Below, piece by piece: positions 18,087-26,896 of a stretch of DNA of 55,972 nucleotides. The notes under the pieces are model-generated. The model made no database searches and was not told the DNA's origin. It was given only the letters and a program-made list of their open reading frames with translations. This DNA is from Olivibacter sp. XZL3 (lineage in GTDB: Bacteria; Bacteroidota; Bacteroidia; Sphingobacteriales; Sphingobacteriaceae): contig NZ_SBJH01000056.1 of the NCBI RefSeq assembly GCF_004368405.1, positions 1 through 55,972 on the forward strand. The letters run 5' to 3'. Position 1 is the stretch's first letter, and every line of letters starts with the position of its first letter. The translations under genes were made by a program, and so were the position numbers.

Positions 18087-18259
18087 AAAAAAATAATAGT
18101 GGCTTTTAATGTGTTTTAGTTGAGATAGCGAGTCTTCGGTGAATTAAGCTATCGTTATGGCGTGCAACATTTATCATGAAGGCGTCTTTGTAATATCAAT
18201 CCAATTTCTCTATGTTTGCTCGCAACAAAGTTAACGTATCCAAATATTTAACGCTGTCC

Positions 18260-19951
18260 ATGCCGAATCAACTCATTTTTTGGGACTATCTCGTATTTGC
18301 TCTTTACTTGGTGATTATCGTCTCCTACGGATATTGGATTTATAAAAGAAAGGAAAGAACAGAAGTAAATAGCACGAAAAACTTTTTCTTAGCGGAAGGT
18401 TCGCTCACCTGGTGGGCTATCGGCGCTTCCATTATTGCCTCCAACATTTCGGCAGAGCAATTTATTGGTATGAGTGGCGATGGCTTTTTTGCCGGGATCG
18501 CGGTGGCCATATATGAATGGCTAGGGGCGGCGGTATTGATACTTGTGGCTATTTTTCTAATGCCTGTTTATATCAAAAACAGGATTTACACCATGCCTCA
18601 GTTTTTGACAATGCGCTACAACGAGCAGGTAGCTTTGATCATGTCCATTTTTTGGCTTTTCCTCTATGTGTTTGTTAACCTCACGTCCATTTTATATTTG
18701 GGCGCCTTGGCTATAAACGGCCTTTTGGGAGGCGCTTACTTTCATGAGATTATGTTAGTGTTGGCCTTATTTGCCATTTTTATAACGTTGGGAGGAATGA
18801 AGGTGATCGGCTATACCGACGCGATTCAGGTAGCGGTATTGATTATTGGAGGCTTAGCGACAACCTACATGGCTTTAACCATTGTAAGTCAAAACTTCGG
18901 TTTGGGTAAAGACGCGCTGGCCGGATTTAATGTGCTGTTGAAAGAGGCTCCTGATCACTTTCACTTAATGTTTAAGAAACCGACAGCCGCGGCTCCACAA
19001 GAATATGTAGATAAATACCTCATTCTTCCTGCTTTTGGTATGTATGCTGCAGGTCAGTGGATTAGTAATCTGAACTATTGGGGTTGCAATCAATATATCA
19101 CACAACGGGCCTTGGGGGCGGACTTGAAGACGGCCAGAACGGGTATTTTATTCGCCAGTTTATTGAAGATTTTAATGCCGGTTATCGTGATGCTGCCCGG
19201 AATCATTGCTTATGTGTTATATAAAAATGGCATGCTTCCCGCTATGACAGGTCAGCATAAGGATGCGGCCTATGCTTCTATCCTCACATTTCTGCCTGCT
19301 GGACTAAAAGGTCTAGCCGTTGCTGCATTGACGGCTGCTATTGTTGCCTCCTTGGCGGGGAAGGCAAACAGCATATCTACCATATTTACAATGGACGTGT
19401 ACAAAAAGTATTTAGATAAAGAGGCAGATGAAGCGAAAATGGTAAAAACAGGTCGCATTACCGTCGTTATTGCCATGCTTTTAAGTATCGCCTTCACCTG
19501 GAACGACTTGTTGGGTATCAGCGGCGAGGGCGGCTATACTTTTGTGCAGAAGTACTCTAGTTTTATAAGTCCGGGTGTACTGGCCACGTTTCTACTGGGA
19601 ATGTTTTGGAAACGTACCAGCGGGACCGCGGCGGTGGTAGGCATACTAACAGGCTTTGCCGCTTCTATTTTCTTCAATCAACTAGCGGTGTCATTGCTGG
19701 GACCTGAAACTTGGCTATATTCCGCCTTTAGAAATTCGGATGGCATTTATGAAATACCCTTCTTTATATGTTTAGGCTGGTCGTTTTTAACGACGGTGCT
19801 CATCATGGTAGGTGTAAGTTTACTCGGACCAAGAATAAGTCCGAAGGCGTTTGAACTAGACAAAACCATGTTTAAGTTGGAACCGTCTACTGTTATTTTA
19901 AGTATTACGATTATTTTATTGCTATCGGTCATTTACGCTAGATTTTGGTAA
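18260..19951 (+). CDS. Sodium:solute symporter (SSS family, SGLT-like)
   Basis: About 563-residue inner-membrane protein of the SSS family, which couples sodium influx to uptake of sugars or other small solutes. Key segments are the first helix DYLVFALYLVIIVSYGYWIY, NFFLAEGSLTWWAIGASI followed by SNISAEQFIGMSGDGFFAG (family signature and sodium-site region), and ALTAAIVASLAGKANSISTI late in the protein. About 14 helices are visible, as in SGLT-type members. I prefer the ATG at 18260, which leaves a short tail before helix 1. An in-frame ATG at 18212 would add 16 residues. The long leader holds a hairpin and a small ORF. Adjacent genes do not reveal the substrate. Confidence 0.85.
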   Translation: MPNQLIFWDYLVFALYLVIIVSYGYWIYKRKERTEVNSTKNFFLAEGSLTWWAIGASIIASNISAEQFIGMSGDGFFAGIAVAIYEWLGAAVLILVAIFLMPVYIKNRIYTMPQFLTMRYNEQVALIMSIFWLFLYVFVNLTSILYLGALAINGLLGGAYFHEIMLVLALFAIFITLGGMKVIGYTDAIQVAVLIIGGLATTYMALTIVSQNFGLGKDALAGFNVLLKEAPDHFHLMFKKPTAAAPQEYVDKYLILPAFGMYAAGQWISNLNYWGCNQYITQRALGADLKTARTGILFASLLKILMPVIVMLPGIIAYVLYKNGMLPAMTGQHKDAAYASILTFLPAGLKGLAVAALTAAIVASLAGKANSISTIFTMDVYKKYLDKEADEAKMVKTGRITVVIAMLLSIAFTWNDLLGISGEGGYTFVQKYSSFISPGVLATFLLGMFWKRTSGTAAVVGILTGFAASIFFNQLAVSLLGPETWLYSAFRNSDGIYEIPFFICLGWSFLTTVLIMVGVSLLGPRISPKAFELDKTMFKLEPSTVILSITIILLLSVIYARFW

Positions 19952-20317
19952 ATACATGCATGTCTCAATGAGGCACTTTTGTCATGTGCAATTTAGGAGG
20001 AACCACCGATTTTAAACCGAATGAGCGGTTTATGAAAGTTTAACATAGTTCCTCAATCTACAGCGTTGGGTGGAGATAGGTTAGTTTATCCAATCTGGCT
20101 TTTTTGATTGTGATCCGAACTTTTAGGATAAAGCGCGTTGATGACTCTTTTCTCTGAAGAGATCGGCTGACAAAATTGACGAAGAGCCGTTTTTTGATTA
20201 GTGGTCTCTAACCTGTGAAAAAATAACCAGAGGAGACAATAATCGAGATTTTGCAACACAAAAGATACAAAGTGCTTAAGCATCGATTGCTGGATATTTT
20301 TAGATTTACATTCGTAG

Positions 20318-20333
20318 ACCTAAATAGTTAGGT
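20318..20333. promoter_or_regulatory. 16-bp palindrome upstream of the dehydrogenase-like gene
   Basis: ACCTAA ATAG TTAGGT, two perfect 6-bp arms, ends 33 bases before the start codon at 20367. It may be an operator or an RNA hairpin near the start. The remainder of the 415-base gap (19952-20366) shows only a short AAACCG...CGGTTT hairpin at 20014-20031 and no gene I can support. Confidence 0.3.
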
Positions 20334-20366
20334 GTCGGATTAAAACTAAAATAAACAGCTAAAACA

Positions 20367-21614
20367 ATGGTTGAAAACCTAGCAAAAATGGCGGGTGCAT
20401 TGGCATTCGCCGGTATGTGTGTTGCCTGTTCGTCTTCAGTGAAGAATGAACCCAAACAGGCAGATCTTAAATTAGAACCGGGCTTTTCCGCTACGATTAT
20501 TGCCGATTCTTTAGGGGCGGCGCGCCACCTTACAGTCAGTCAACATGGGGACGTATATGTCAAGTTGAATGGATTAAAAGACGGGAAGGGGATTTATTGT
20601 TTGTCTGACACCGATGGAGATGGCGTCATCGACAAAACGACAGCTTTTGGAAATTATACCGGTACAGGTATTTTGATGGATGAAAACTACTTGTATGCGT
20701 CTTCCAATACCACCGTATACCGATACAAATTGGACGAACATCAGCAAGTGATCGATGCGGACCATCCGGAAGTAGTGGTGGACGGTTTGGTTGCGCGCGC
20801 CATTGACGGTGCGAAGCCATTGGTGATCGATAAGGAACGAAATTTATACGTTGCGGTTGCCTCTTATTCAGATGCCTGCGCAGACGAAACTAAAGATGGT
20901 AAATCTTGTCCGCTATTGGACTCTGTCGCCGGGATATGGCAATTTAAAGCGGATAAGCTAGGGCAAGGCTATAGCGATGGAGAGCGGTATGCAACGGGAT
21001 TAAAGGGTGTCATGGGCTTTGCATGGAATGATGTGTCCAACTCGTTATACGCGCTACAACATGGTAGAGGCAATTTTCACGAAAAATTCCCTCTATATTT
21101 CGATGCAAGCTATTCAGCGACCTATCCTGCAGAAACATTATACGAGTTATCGAAAGGGGCTGATGCGGGTTGGCCTTATATCTACTATGATCATGTCCAG
21201 CATAAAAAATTGCAAGCGCCGGAATTTGGCGGAGATGGTAAAAAAGAGGGAGATAATAAATACCTGGAACCGGCTTTGGCCTTTCCAGCTCACCTTGGCC
21301 CCAATGCAATGCTTTTTTACACGGGCGATATGTTTCCCGAGAAATATAAGAATGGCGCTTTTGTAGCTTTTCATAATCAATCTCCGGAACTACATAAAGG
21401 TTTCTGCGTAGCGTTTGTGCCTTTTAAAGACGGTAAACCTAGCGGAGATTGGGAGATATTCGCAGATGGCTTTGCTGGTATAGATCTGGAAAATCCAAGT
21501 GGCCCGAGCCAGCATAAACCCTGCGGATTGGCCCAGGGCCCAGATGGTACCTTATATGTGAGCGATGATCTTCAAGGAACGATCTACAAAATTGCGTACA
21601 GCCCTCAGAGCTAA
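20367..21614 (+). CDS. Glucose/sorbosone dehydrogenase-like beta-propeller lipoprotein
   Basis: 415 residues. The N-terminus ends in GMCVACSSS, a lipobox with the likely acylated Cys near residue 21. The rest is a beta-propeller of the PQQ-dependent glucose/sorbosone dehydrogenase type: LEPGFSATIIADSLGAARHL at the first blade, a calcium-loop-like DTDGDGVID near residue 87, GVMGFAWN, KGADAGWPYIYYDH, PALAFPAHLGPNAMLFY and a final GLAQGPDGTLYVSDD. Family members oxidise sugars in the periplasm using PQQ, or are inactive relatives. I see no PQQ synthesis genes here. It may be a membrane-attached sugar oxidase, near a sugar-type symporter upstream, but that link is only proximity. Confidence 0.75.
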   Translation: MVENLAKMAGALAFAGMCVACSSSVKNEPKQADLKLEPGFSATIIADSLGAARHLTVSQHGDVYVKLNGLKDGKGIYCLSDTDGDGVIDKTTAFGNYTGTGILMDENYLYASSNTTVYRYKLDEHQQVIDADHPEVVVDGLVARAIDGAKPLVIDKERNLYVAVASYSDACADETKDGKSCPLLDSVAGIWQFKADKLGQGYSDGERYATGLKGVMGFAWNDVSNSLYALQHGRGNFHEKFPLYFDASYSATYPAETLYELSKGADAGWPYIYYDHVQHKKLQAPEFGGDGKKEGDNKYLEPALAFPAHLGPNAMLFYTGDMFPEKYKNGAFVAFHNQSPELHKGFCVAFVPFKDGKPSGDWEIFADGFAGIDLENPSGPSQHKPCGLAQGPDGTLYVSDDLQGTIYKIAYSPQS

Positions 21615-21630
21615 TGCGTTTTTTGTCAAA

Positions 21631-21670
21631 CGGCATCGGCCTTCTGTCAAGGGACGGGAGCCCGATGCCG
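21631..21670 (+). terminator. Candidate terminator hairpin after the dehydrogenase-like gene
   Basis: CGGCATCGG at 21631-21639 pairs exactly with CCGATGCCG at 21662-21670 around a 22-base loop, 17 bases after the stop codon. No U-run follows, so it is either a weak or factor-assisted stop, or simply a stabilising 3' hairpin. Confidence 0.45.
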
Positions 21671-21809
21671 ATCGAATTTATTTCAAACTGCACGGCTTCA
21701 ATCTGGGTAGATAGTCATTTTTTCACTATTCAGTATACTGTTTGATATACAATTCAAGTCGCCGTAAACTAGAACTTGTTTTTTTTCGTAGTAGTTCGAA
21801 AAGGGCGTA

Positions 21810-23450
21810 ATGCAGAAGACTAGCAGGAAAAGAGTAATAGCCATAGCAAGAGAAAGTATTGAAGTTTATCGAAACAAGAAACGACTCATTTTATTATTGA
21901 TAGGTGTGTTTATTGGAGGCGGAGTGATTTATACCTTTCTTACAAGCCATACATTCTATAAGAATGGTCGAGAAGTACCGCAATTCACAACAAGTAAAAG
22001 TGCTTTGTTACTGTTGGAAGATAGCCTTTCGGCGACAAACAGTCTGCTTTTGCAATTAAACCGGACAATTGATCGGCAAATGCAGACAGAGAAAAAGACG
22101 GTAGGCCTTCCGCAGGAGTCACCGGTAAATCTAATTTCTAACACGAATAAACGGCTTATTATTAAAAAAATTGAGGCCATTTTAAGATACCTAAAGACAC
22201 CACTCAATCAGTTTAATCAATTGCCAGCCTACTTTATCAATAATGCTGCATTGGAGCAACAAATACGGTCGTATAACGATGAGCTGGCTAATCTTCAGAA
22301 AACCTATAGGGAAAAATCGCCCTATGATGTGTCTTATTTTAAACCACTTGAGCGTTTACGCGACGACCTCATCGCTAAGTTGGAGAGCGAAAAAAAGGGG
22401 CTTCTTAAAGCAAATAAAAAGCGGCAACCTAAACGGGCTCGTGTGGAGCAACCGTCAGAAAAGCTTCTTGCCATGCTCAATAAGCGCGATTCCATTGTTG
22501 AAACCTATTCTGGTCAGCTGGAGCGTTATCAAAAGAAACTTAGTCAAACGCAAGTAAACGATTTGATGGATTCGTTGGCTACCCCCCAGGTCCAAAGGGC
22601 TGAATTTAGCGCGTTCAACCGTGTTTTCCTTCAAGGAAACGTGTATAAGCCCTTATTAAACACGTTCCTGCTGATCCTGCTCTTAGGAATGATACCATTT
22701 TTTGTCATCTTCTTTAGAAAGTATAAATCTCCTTTTATTGAACGTTTTGAAGATCTCGAAATGCTCGATCCGGCAAAAAACAGTCAGGTAGAACTCAATA
22801 AAAATGTGAACAGGGAGCTTATTGCCTTTAATTATGAACAGTTGATAAAAGCGGTAGGCCATTTAGCGGCAGATGGGCACAGTTTGCTTACCTGCTATTC
22901 GGCAGGAGCAGATAGCGAACAATCTGCGATAAGCCTGCAGCTTGGATCATTGCTGGCTAAATTAGGCAATGATGTGCTCCATATCGATTTCTGCGATCAA
23001 TTGGACTGCTCAAATTTAAGAGGCGCATACGCATACGATTTGGTGGAATTTATCAACAACGCAGAACGCATAAAAAGCGATCTTCTTCACGCCGCAAAGA
23101 AGCAGCCGCATAGTGAAATTATAGTGAAGCTTGTTAAAGCCTTTCGAGATGAGCCGGGCCCTCGGACCGCTGAATTTAGCGACTACTGGACTTTACAACA
23201 TTTTTTCGCGAAAGCGGAGTTGAAAGCAATGCTTGCAACATTTAAGGAATATTTCGCGTATGTAATCATAAGCACCCCTGACTTTTTAACGCTCGACTCT
23301 TCTTTGTTGGTGGTTCCCTTTGAAGATATGAACATTCATATCTTTAAAGCGGGTGCAACAACCCGAAAATCGGCGAATTTATTGTGTAAACTGAATGGAA
23401 GTGAACCGACTCCTATTATTAATGTCATCGATTTTTCTAAACAAGGCTAG
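21810..23450 (+). CDS. Wzc/Wzz-like polysaccharide co-polymerase with a degenerate kinase domain
   Basis: 546 residues. One transmembrane helix (about 27-48) and a second (about 288-309) enclose a periplasmic coiled-coil region with long charged helices, the Wzz/PCP layout. After the second helix comes a cytoplasmic domain laid out like a BY-kinase (Wzc C-terminal): CYSAGADSEQSAISLQLGSL, then LAKLGNDVLHIDFCDQ, and FAYVIISTPDFLTLDSS. In true kinases the first segment is a Walker A loop with GKS/T. Here the lysine is missing, so ATP binding looks lost. The usual C-terminal tyrosine cluster is also absent. No polysaccharide genes adjoin it. A regulator of surface polysaccharide length is a possibility. 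Fold assigned by layout, not by strong identity. Confidence 0.55.
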   Translation: MQKTSRKRVIAIARESIEVYRNKKRLILLLIGVFIGGGVIYTFLTSHTFYKNGREVPQFTTSKSALLLLEDSLSATNSLLLQLNRTIDRQMQTEKKTVGLPQESPVNLISNTNKRLIIKKIEAILRYLKTPLNQFNQLPAYFINNAALEQQIRSYNDELANLQKTYREKSPYDVSYFKPLERLRDDLIAKLESEKKGLLKANKKRQPKRARVEQPSEKLLAMLNKRDSIVETYSGQLERYQKKLSQTQVNDLMDSLATPQVQRAEFSAFNRVFLQGNVYKPLLNTFLLILLLGMIPFFVIFFRKYKSPFIERFEDLEMLDPAKNSQVELNKNVNRELIAFNYEQLIKAVGHLAADGHSLLTCYSAGADSEQSAISLQLGSLLAKLGNDVLHIDFCDQLDCSNLRGAYAYDLVEFINNAERIKSDLLHAAKKQPHSEIIVKLVKAFRDEPGPRTAEFSDYWTLQHFFAKAELKAMLATFKEYFAYVIISTPDFLTLDSSLLVVPFEDMNIHIFKAGATTRKSANLLCKLNGSEPTPIINVIDFSKQG

Positions 23451-23587
23451 TGTCGCCTTTGATTGGATTTAGCCCGCTTTGATTGCTTACATTCGTTTTA
23501 GTTTTCGTCTCACGGGCTATTGTTAATTTCGCGATGATATTAAGTGGTAATTCTATATTTTTGGGAGATAACCACATAAAAGCCAAC

Positions 23588-24850
23588 ATGAAGAGAAGAA
23601 GCCTTTTAAAAGGAATGTACCTATTCGGATTAGCGGGTGTTTGCAGCCCCTCGGCCTTACTTGCCAATGCCGAAGTTCAAGAAGCACCTGTCTTAAGGGA
23701 TGCTATTGCCGACCGCACCTACTGGGTATCTTTATTGGATAAGATTGCCAGTCCGGTACTCAGCAATATGAGTAAAGGCCTCTTGCGTAAAAATATGGAC
23801 ATGCAAGTAAGTCCCGTATGGGATAATCGTGATGTAGGCGTAGGCTATCTGGAGGCTTTAGGCCGTTTGGCCGTAGGGATGGCGCCGTGGCTAGCCTTGG
23901 TGGAGGTCTCTGGCGAGGAGCGGCTAATTCAATCCCGATTAAAGAAGCAACTGCAGGAGGCGATTGCTCAGGGGGTCGACCCAAGGAGCGCCGACTATCT
24001 CAGTTGGAGCAGCGGTTCGCAGCCACTGGTAGATGCGGCATTCTTAGCGCAAGCCTTAATAAAAGCGCCCAAGGTCTTGTGGGATCCTTTAAGTGCAACC
24101 ACGAAGAAGCAATTAATCCATGAGTTTAAAGAGCTTCGGCGCGTAAAGCCGTTTGAAAGTAATTGGTTGCTTTTTGCGGCTATGTTAGAGACTTTCTTGT
24201 TGAGTGTCGGAGAAAAAGTTGCTGAAGAAAGAATTGACTACGCTTTAGAGAAAATCGAGGAATGGTATAAAGGAGACGGCTGGTATAGCGATGGAGCCGT
24301 TTTCAGTTTCGACTACTACAATAGTTTTGTGATACAGCCCATGCTGGTTGATGTTTTACGGGTAAACGTAGCTCATGGACGCCGCGAGCCGATGGAATTG
24401 AGTCGAGCTTATAAACGGATGCAGCGTTACGCCGAATTTATGGAGCGCATGATTTCACCGGAAGGGACGTATCCGATCTTCGGTAGATCCGCCACGTATC
24501 GTACCGCTATTTTTCAGCCCTTAGCCCAGCTGGCCCTGGAAGATGGTTTGCCTGAATGGATTAAGCCGGCACAAGTTAGAAGCGCTATAACTGCCGTAAA
24601 GAAACGCGTTTTTATTCCGCAAAGCTTTACGAAAGAGGGTTGGCTAACGCTCGGAATTATCGGTGATCAACAAACCGGTTTGGCAGATAGCTACAGCAAC
24701 ACGGGGAGTATGTATCTAACATCTTTGTCGTTTTTACCCTTAGGTTTGCCCGAAACGCATCCGTTCTGGTCTGCGCCCTTTGAAGCGTGGACGATGTTGA
24801 AGGCTTGGAAAGGTGAACCGTTTAGGAAGGACTATCATGTCGACTATTAA
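23588..24850 (+). CDS. DUF2264 domain protein, exported
   Basis: 420 residues. The N-terminus MKRRSLLKGMYLFGLAGVC is a signal with twin arginines (Tat-like), ending about residue 28. The body matches the DUF2264 family (an alpha-helical, (alpha/alpha)6-type fold): RTYWVSLLDKIASPVLSNMS, WDNRDVGVGYLEALGRLAVG, SNWLLFAAMLETFLL, EEWYKGDGWYSDG and FSFDYYNSFVIQPM. Some relatives occur near glycoside-degrading genes, and a role in carbohydrate processing is plausible but unproven. The start is ATG 23588: the frame extends further upstream only from a TTG and would place the signal inside. A -7-like TATTTTTG at 23556-23563 lies 24 bases before the ATG. Confidence 0.75.
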   Translation: MKRRSLLKGMYLFGLAGVCSPSALLANAEVQEAPVLRDAIADRTYWVSLLDKIASPVLSNMSKGLLRKNMDMQVSPVWDNRDVGVGYLEALGRLAVGMAPWLALVEVSGEERLIQSRLKKQLQEAIAQGVDPRSADYLSWSSGSQPLVDAAFLAQALIKAPKVLWDPLSATTKKQLIHEFKELRRVKPFESNWLLFAAMLETFLLSVGEKVAEERIDYALEKIEEWYKGDGWYSDGAVFSFDYYNSFVIQPMLVDVLRVNVAHGRREPMELSRAYKRMQRYAEFMERMISPEGTYPIFGRSATYRTAIFQPLAQLALEDGLPEWIKPAQVRSAITAVKKRVFIPQSFTKEGWLTLGIIGDQQTGLADSYSNTGSMYLTSLSFLPLGLPETHPFWSAPFEAWTMLKAWKGEPFRKDYHVDY

Positions 24851-24914
24851 AGCCTCAGAACCACTGTTAAATTGTTTTAGCAGATGTTAAAATATGTTAA
24901 AACATCAAAAAAAG

Positions 24915-24946
24915 TTTGGCAAAGAACGTTTTCGAATGTATCTTTG
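24915..24946 (+). promoter_or_regulatory. Strong Bacteroidota-type promoter of a candidate small RNA
   Basis: TTTG at 24915-24918, a 20-base spacer, then TATCTTTG at 24939-24946. This matches TTTG-N(19-21)-TAnnTTTG exactly. Upstream are several GTTAAA repeats and the inverted pair GATGTT/AACATC (about 24883-24906). No coding start follows in this direction before the terminator about 35 bases on. Confidence 0.65.
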
Positions 24947-24950
24947 TGTC

Positions 24951-25019
24951 ATCATAATTTAGGTTTATAATTGGTTAGTAAAGGTCTTCAATCTCCCCGG
25001 TTGGAGACCTTTCGTTTTT
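24951..25019 (+). ncRNA. Candidate intergenic small RNA, about 70 nt
   Basis: The interval from the predicted start site just after TATCTTTG to a hairpin plus U-run. It has no open reading frame with a start codon, and lies between the end of the DUF2264 gene and the end of the convergent NmrA-like gene. The 5' part is unstructured and AT-rich (CATCATAATTTAGG), suitable for base pairing, and the 3' half is the terminator stem. Targets are unknown. An alternative is a short untranslated by-product of a cryptic promoter. Confidence 0.5.
24980..25019 (+). terminator. Rho-independent terminator of the small RNA
   Basis: AAAGGTCTTCAA pairs with TTGGAGACCTTT (one G-U pair) around TCTCCCCGG, followed by CGTTTTTG. 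A 12-bp stem plus T-run is a standard intrinsic terminator on the plus strand. Confidence 0.75.
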
Positions 25020-25130
25020 GGTGCAATGCGTGAATTTTAGGGATTATTTTAATCAATACCGCTGGATTACGAGCCAGCCCCTTAGCAAATTTGATCAGAT
25101 CCCTATTGCAAAGCATTTTTTAGTAATGAC

Positions 25131-25784
25131 CTAATAAGCTACGGTAAAGCGCTGTTTACTGTGTTTCGGATGTAGTGCCTCATCCACAATAGCGACTGCC
25201 AGATCGTCCACAGTTATCCAGCTTCTTCCGTTTTCATCGGCAACCGGGTGATCCGTGCCGACTCGATACAGCCCTTTGCGTTCTCTGGGCAGTCCTTGGT
25301 GCATTTCGGGTGCAGGACTTAAAAAGACCCAATCGATCTCTTTTTCTTCTTTAAGAATGTTCAGGTAGTCGCGAGCGGCAGTAGCACCTGGTTTCCAGTC
25401 GGCAGGGAATTCGGGCGTGTCGACAAGCTGTAAACCTTCTGCAACATATAAGCTACCGGCACCACCTATTACCAAGAGTCTTTTTACACCAGCCTTTTTG
25501 ACGCCTTCCTGAATGGCTTTGGATCCGGCTAAGAAATCGGTATATAAATTGGGATTCGTCCAGTCGGCGTTATAGGCACTGATGATTAGGTCAAAGCCCT
25601 GAATGGCTTTTACAAATGTTTCAGTATCTAAAACGTCTACTTCTACCTTATGTAACTTTTCGTTTTGAAGGGTTAATTTAGTCGGATTTCTGACCAAGGC
25701 GGTTACTTCGACACCGCGTAATAATAACTCTTGTAAAACAGCTCCGCCTACAAATCCTGTGGCGCCAATTAATGCAATTTTCAT
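25131..25784 (-). CDS. NmrA/SDR-like NAD(P)-binding protein
   Basis: 217-residue soluble protein with an N-terminal Rossmann fold: KIALIGATGFVGGAVLQELL holds the GxxGxxG dinucleotide loop. VTALVRNPTKL follows strand 2, where Arg and Asn suggest NADP(H). DLIISAYNADW, RLLVIGGAGSLYVAE, DWVFLSPAPEM and SWITVDDLAVAIVDE are usual features of atypical short-chain dehydrogenases of the NmrA/YwnB type. The active-site YxxxK of true SDR enzymes is not visible, so it may be a redox sensor or reductase of unknown substrate. Single gene. The 300 bases upstream (25785-26094) contain the divergent promoters of this gene and the DUF4197 gene, and a short direct repeat ATTTCCCAT, with nothing else I can name. 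Confidence 0.8.
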   Translation of the reverse strand: MKIALIGATGFVGGAVLQELLLRGVEVTALVRNPTKLTLQNEKLHKVEVDVLDTETFVKAIQGFDLIISAYNADWTNPNLYTDFLAGSKAIQEGVKKAGVKRLLVIGGAGSLYVAEGLQLVDTPEFPADWKPGATAARDYLNILKEEKEIDWVFLSPAPEMHQGLPRERKGLYRVGTDHPVADENGRSWITVDDLAVAIVDEALHPKHSKQRFTVAY

Positions 25785-26094
25785 GTAATGATGTCCTTTT
25801 TTAGTTCATGTTATCAGCTATTTTCCTGCCCGTTGCCCGCTTTTTAGCGTTAATGCGCCCGAGCCTTGCACGATGTTCTTCCCCCGGAAATTTCCCATCG
25901 TATTTCCCATTTGACGTTCGATCTGTTTTGCTTGGAAAGACACAGGCAATATATTAAAAATTTTAGTGCTACACGAGATGCGGTATAGCCTTAAGGTCAG
26001 CCTATTGTAACAAAAAATAGATGTCAGAGGCTTTCATAAGAGGAGATCTTTCTTATATTAGACCATTATTTTTAAATACATATACATTTTGATA

Positions 26095-26871
26095 ATGAAG
26101 AAAATTGGCAAAATCTTATCAGTTATTATAGGCTGTTTATTTATCTCGTCAACTTTACAGGCTCAGAGCCTCTTTGATAAAGTAAAGAAGGCGGTCGACC
26201 AACATAAGGGTACAGACAGTGCTACAACGGGCAAGACGGACAGTAACCGCGCTGTTGAAAGTTTAAGTACCACCGATGTTTCAGGAGCGTTGAAGCAAGC
26301 TCTCCATATCGGGGTAGAAGAAGGAATTAAGAAGTTAGGGGCGGAAGACGGGTTCTATCAGAATAGCTTGGTGAAAATTTTATTGCCGGAGAAATTGCAG
26401 AAAGTCGAGTCTACATTGCGTATGATGGGATTAGGAAGTTTGGCAGATCAAGGCATTAAACTACTAAATCGGGCGGCCGAGGATGCGGTGACCGAAGGCG
26501 TGCCGATATTTGCTAATGCCATTACGTCGATGTCTTTTGATGACGCCAAAAACATCTTGTTGGGAGCCGATACGGCAGCGACAAGCTATTTGAAAAATAA
26601 AACTGCCGCTCAATTATATCAGGCCTTTGAACCTAAAGTCGAAAACTCGCTGGGAAAGGTGGGTGCAGATAAGGTATGGAACCAAATTATTACCAAATAT
26701 AATAGTATCACCAGACAGAACATAACGCCAGACCTGAATCAATACGTTACCGAGGAGACGGTGGGAGGCGTTTTTAAAATGGTGGCCGAGAAGGAGAAGG
26801 GTGTTCGCGACAATGCGGCATTCCGAAGTACGGCTTTACTGCAAAAGGTGTTCGGCGCCTTGGATAAATAA
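26095..26871 (+). CDS. DUF4197 domain protein, exported
   Basis: 258 residues with a signal peptide (about residues 1-23, cut after LQAQ). The remainder is the alpha-helical DUF4197 domain: VSGALKQALHIGVEEGIKKL, FYQNSLVKILLPEKLQKVES, LNRAAEDAVTEGVPIFANAI, MSFDDAKNILLGADTAATSY and a long C-terminal helical part with the VTEETVGGVFKMVAEKEK end. The domain is widespread in proteobacteria and Bacteroidota, is periplasmic and has no settled function. I start at the ATG at 26095. A TTG two codons earlier is in frame but unnecessary. It converges on the AraC regulator gene, 25 bases apart. Confidence 0.82.
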   Translation: MKKIGKILSVIIGCLFISSTLQAQSLFDKVKKAVDQHKGTDSATTGKTDSNRAVESLSTTDVSGALKQALHIGVEEGIKKLGAEDGFYQNSLVKILLPEKLQKVESTLRMMGLGSLADQGIKLLNRAAEDAVTEGVPIFANAITSMSFDDAKNILLGADTAATSYLKNKTAAQLYQAFEPKVENSLGKVGADKVWNQIITKYNSITRQNITPDLNQYVTEETVGGVFKMVAEKEKGVRDNAAFRSTALLQKVFGALDK

Positions 26872-26896
26872 GGGTACCGCTATTTTTAAGGTCAAT

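Noticed and set aside
20086-20283. 65-codon minus-strand open frame in the gap before the dehydrogenase-like gene
   Set aside because: Composition is not protein-like, there is no family resemblance and no promoter or start context.
23483-23587. Upstream TTG start for the DUF2264 gene
   Set aside because: It would bury the signal peptide and overlap the promoter-like TATTTTTG.
26089-26094. TTG as the start of the DUF4197 gene
   Set aside because: The ATG two codons later gives a normal signal peptide start.
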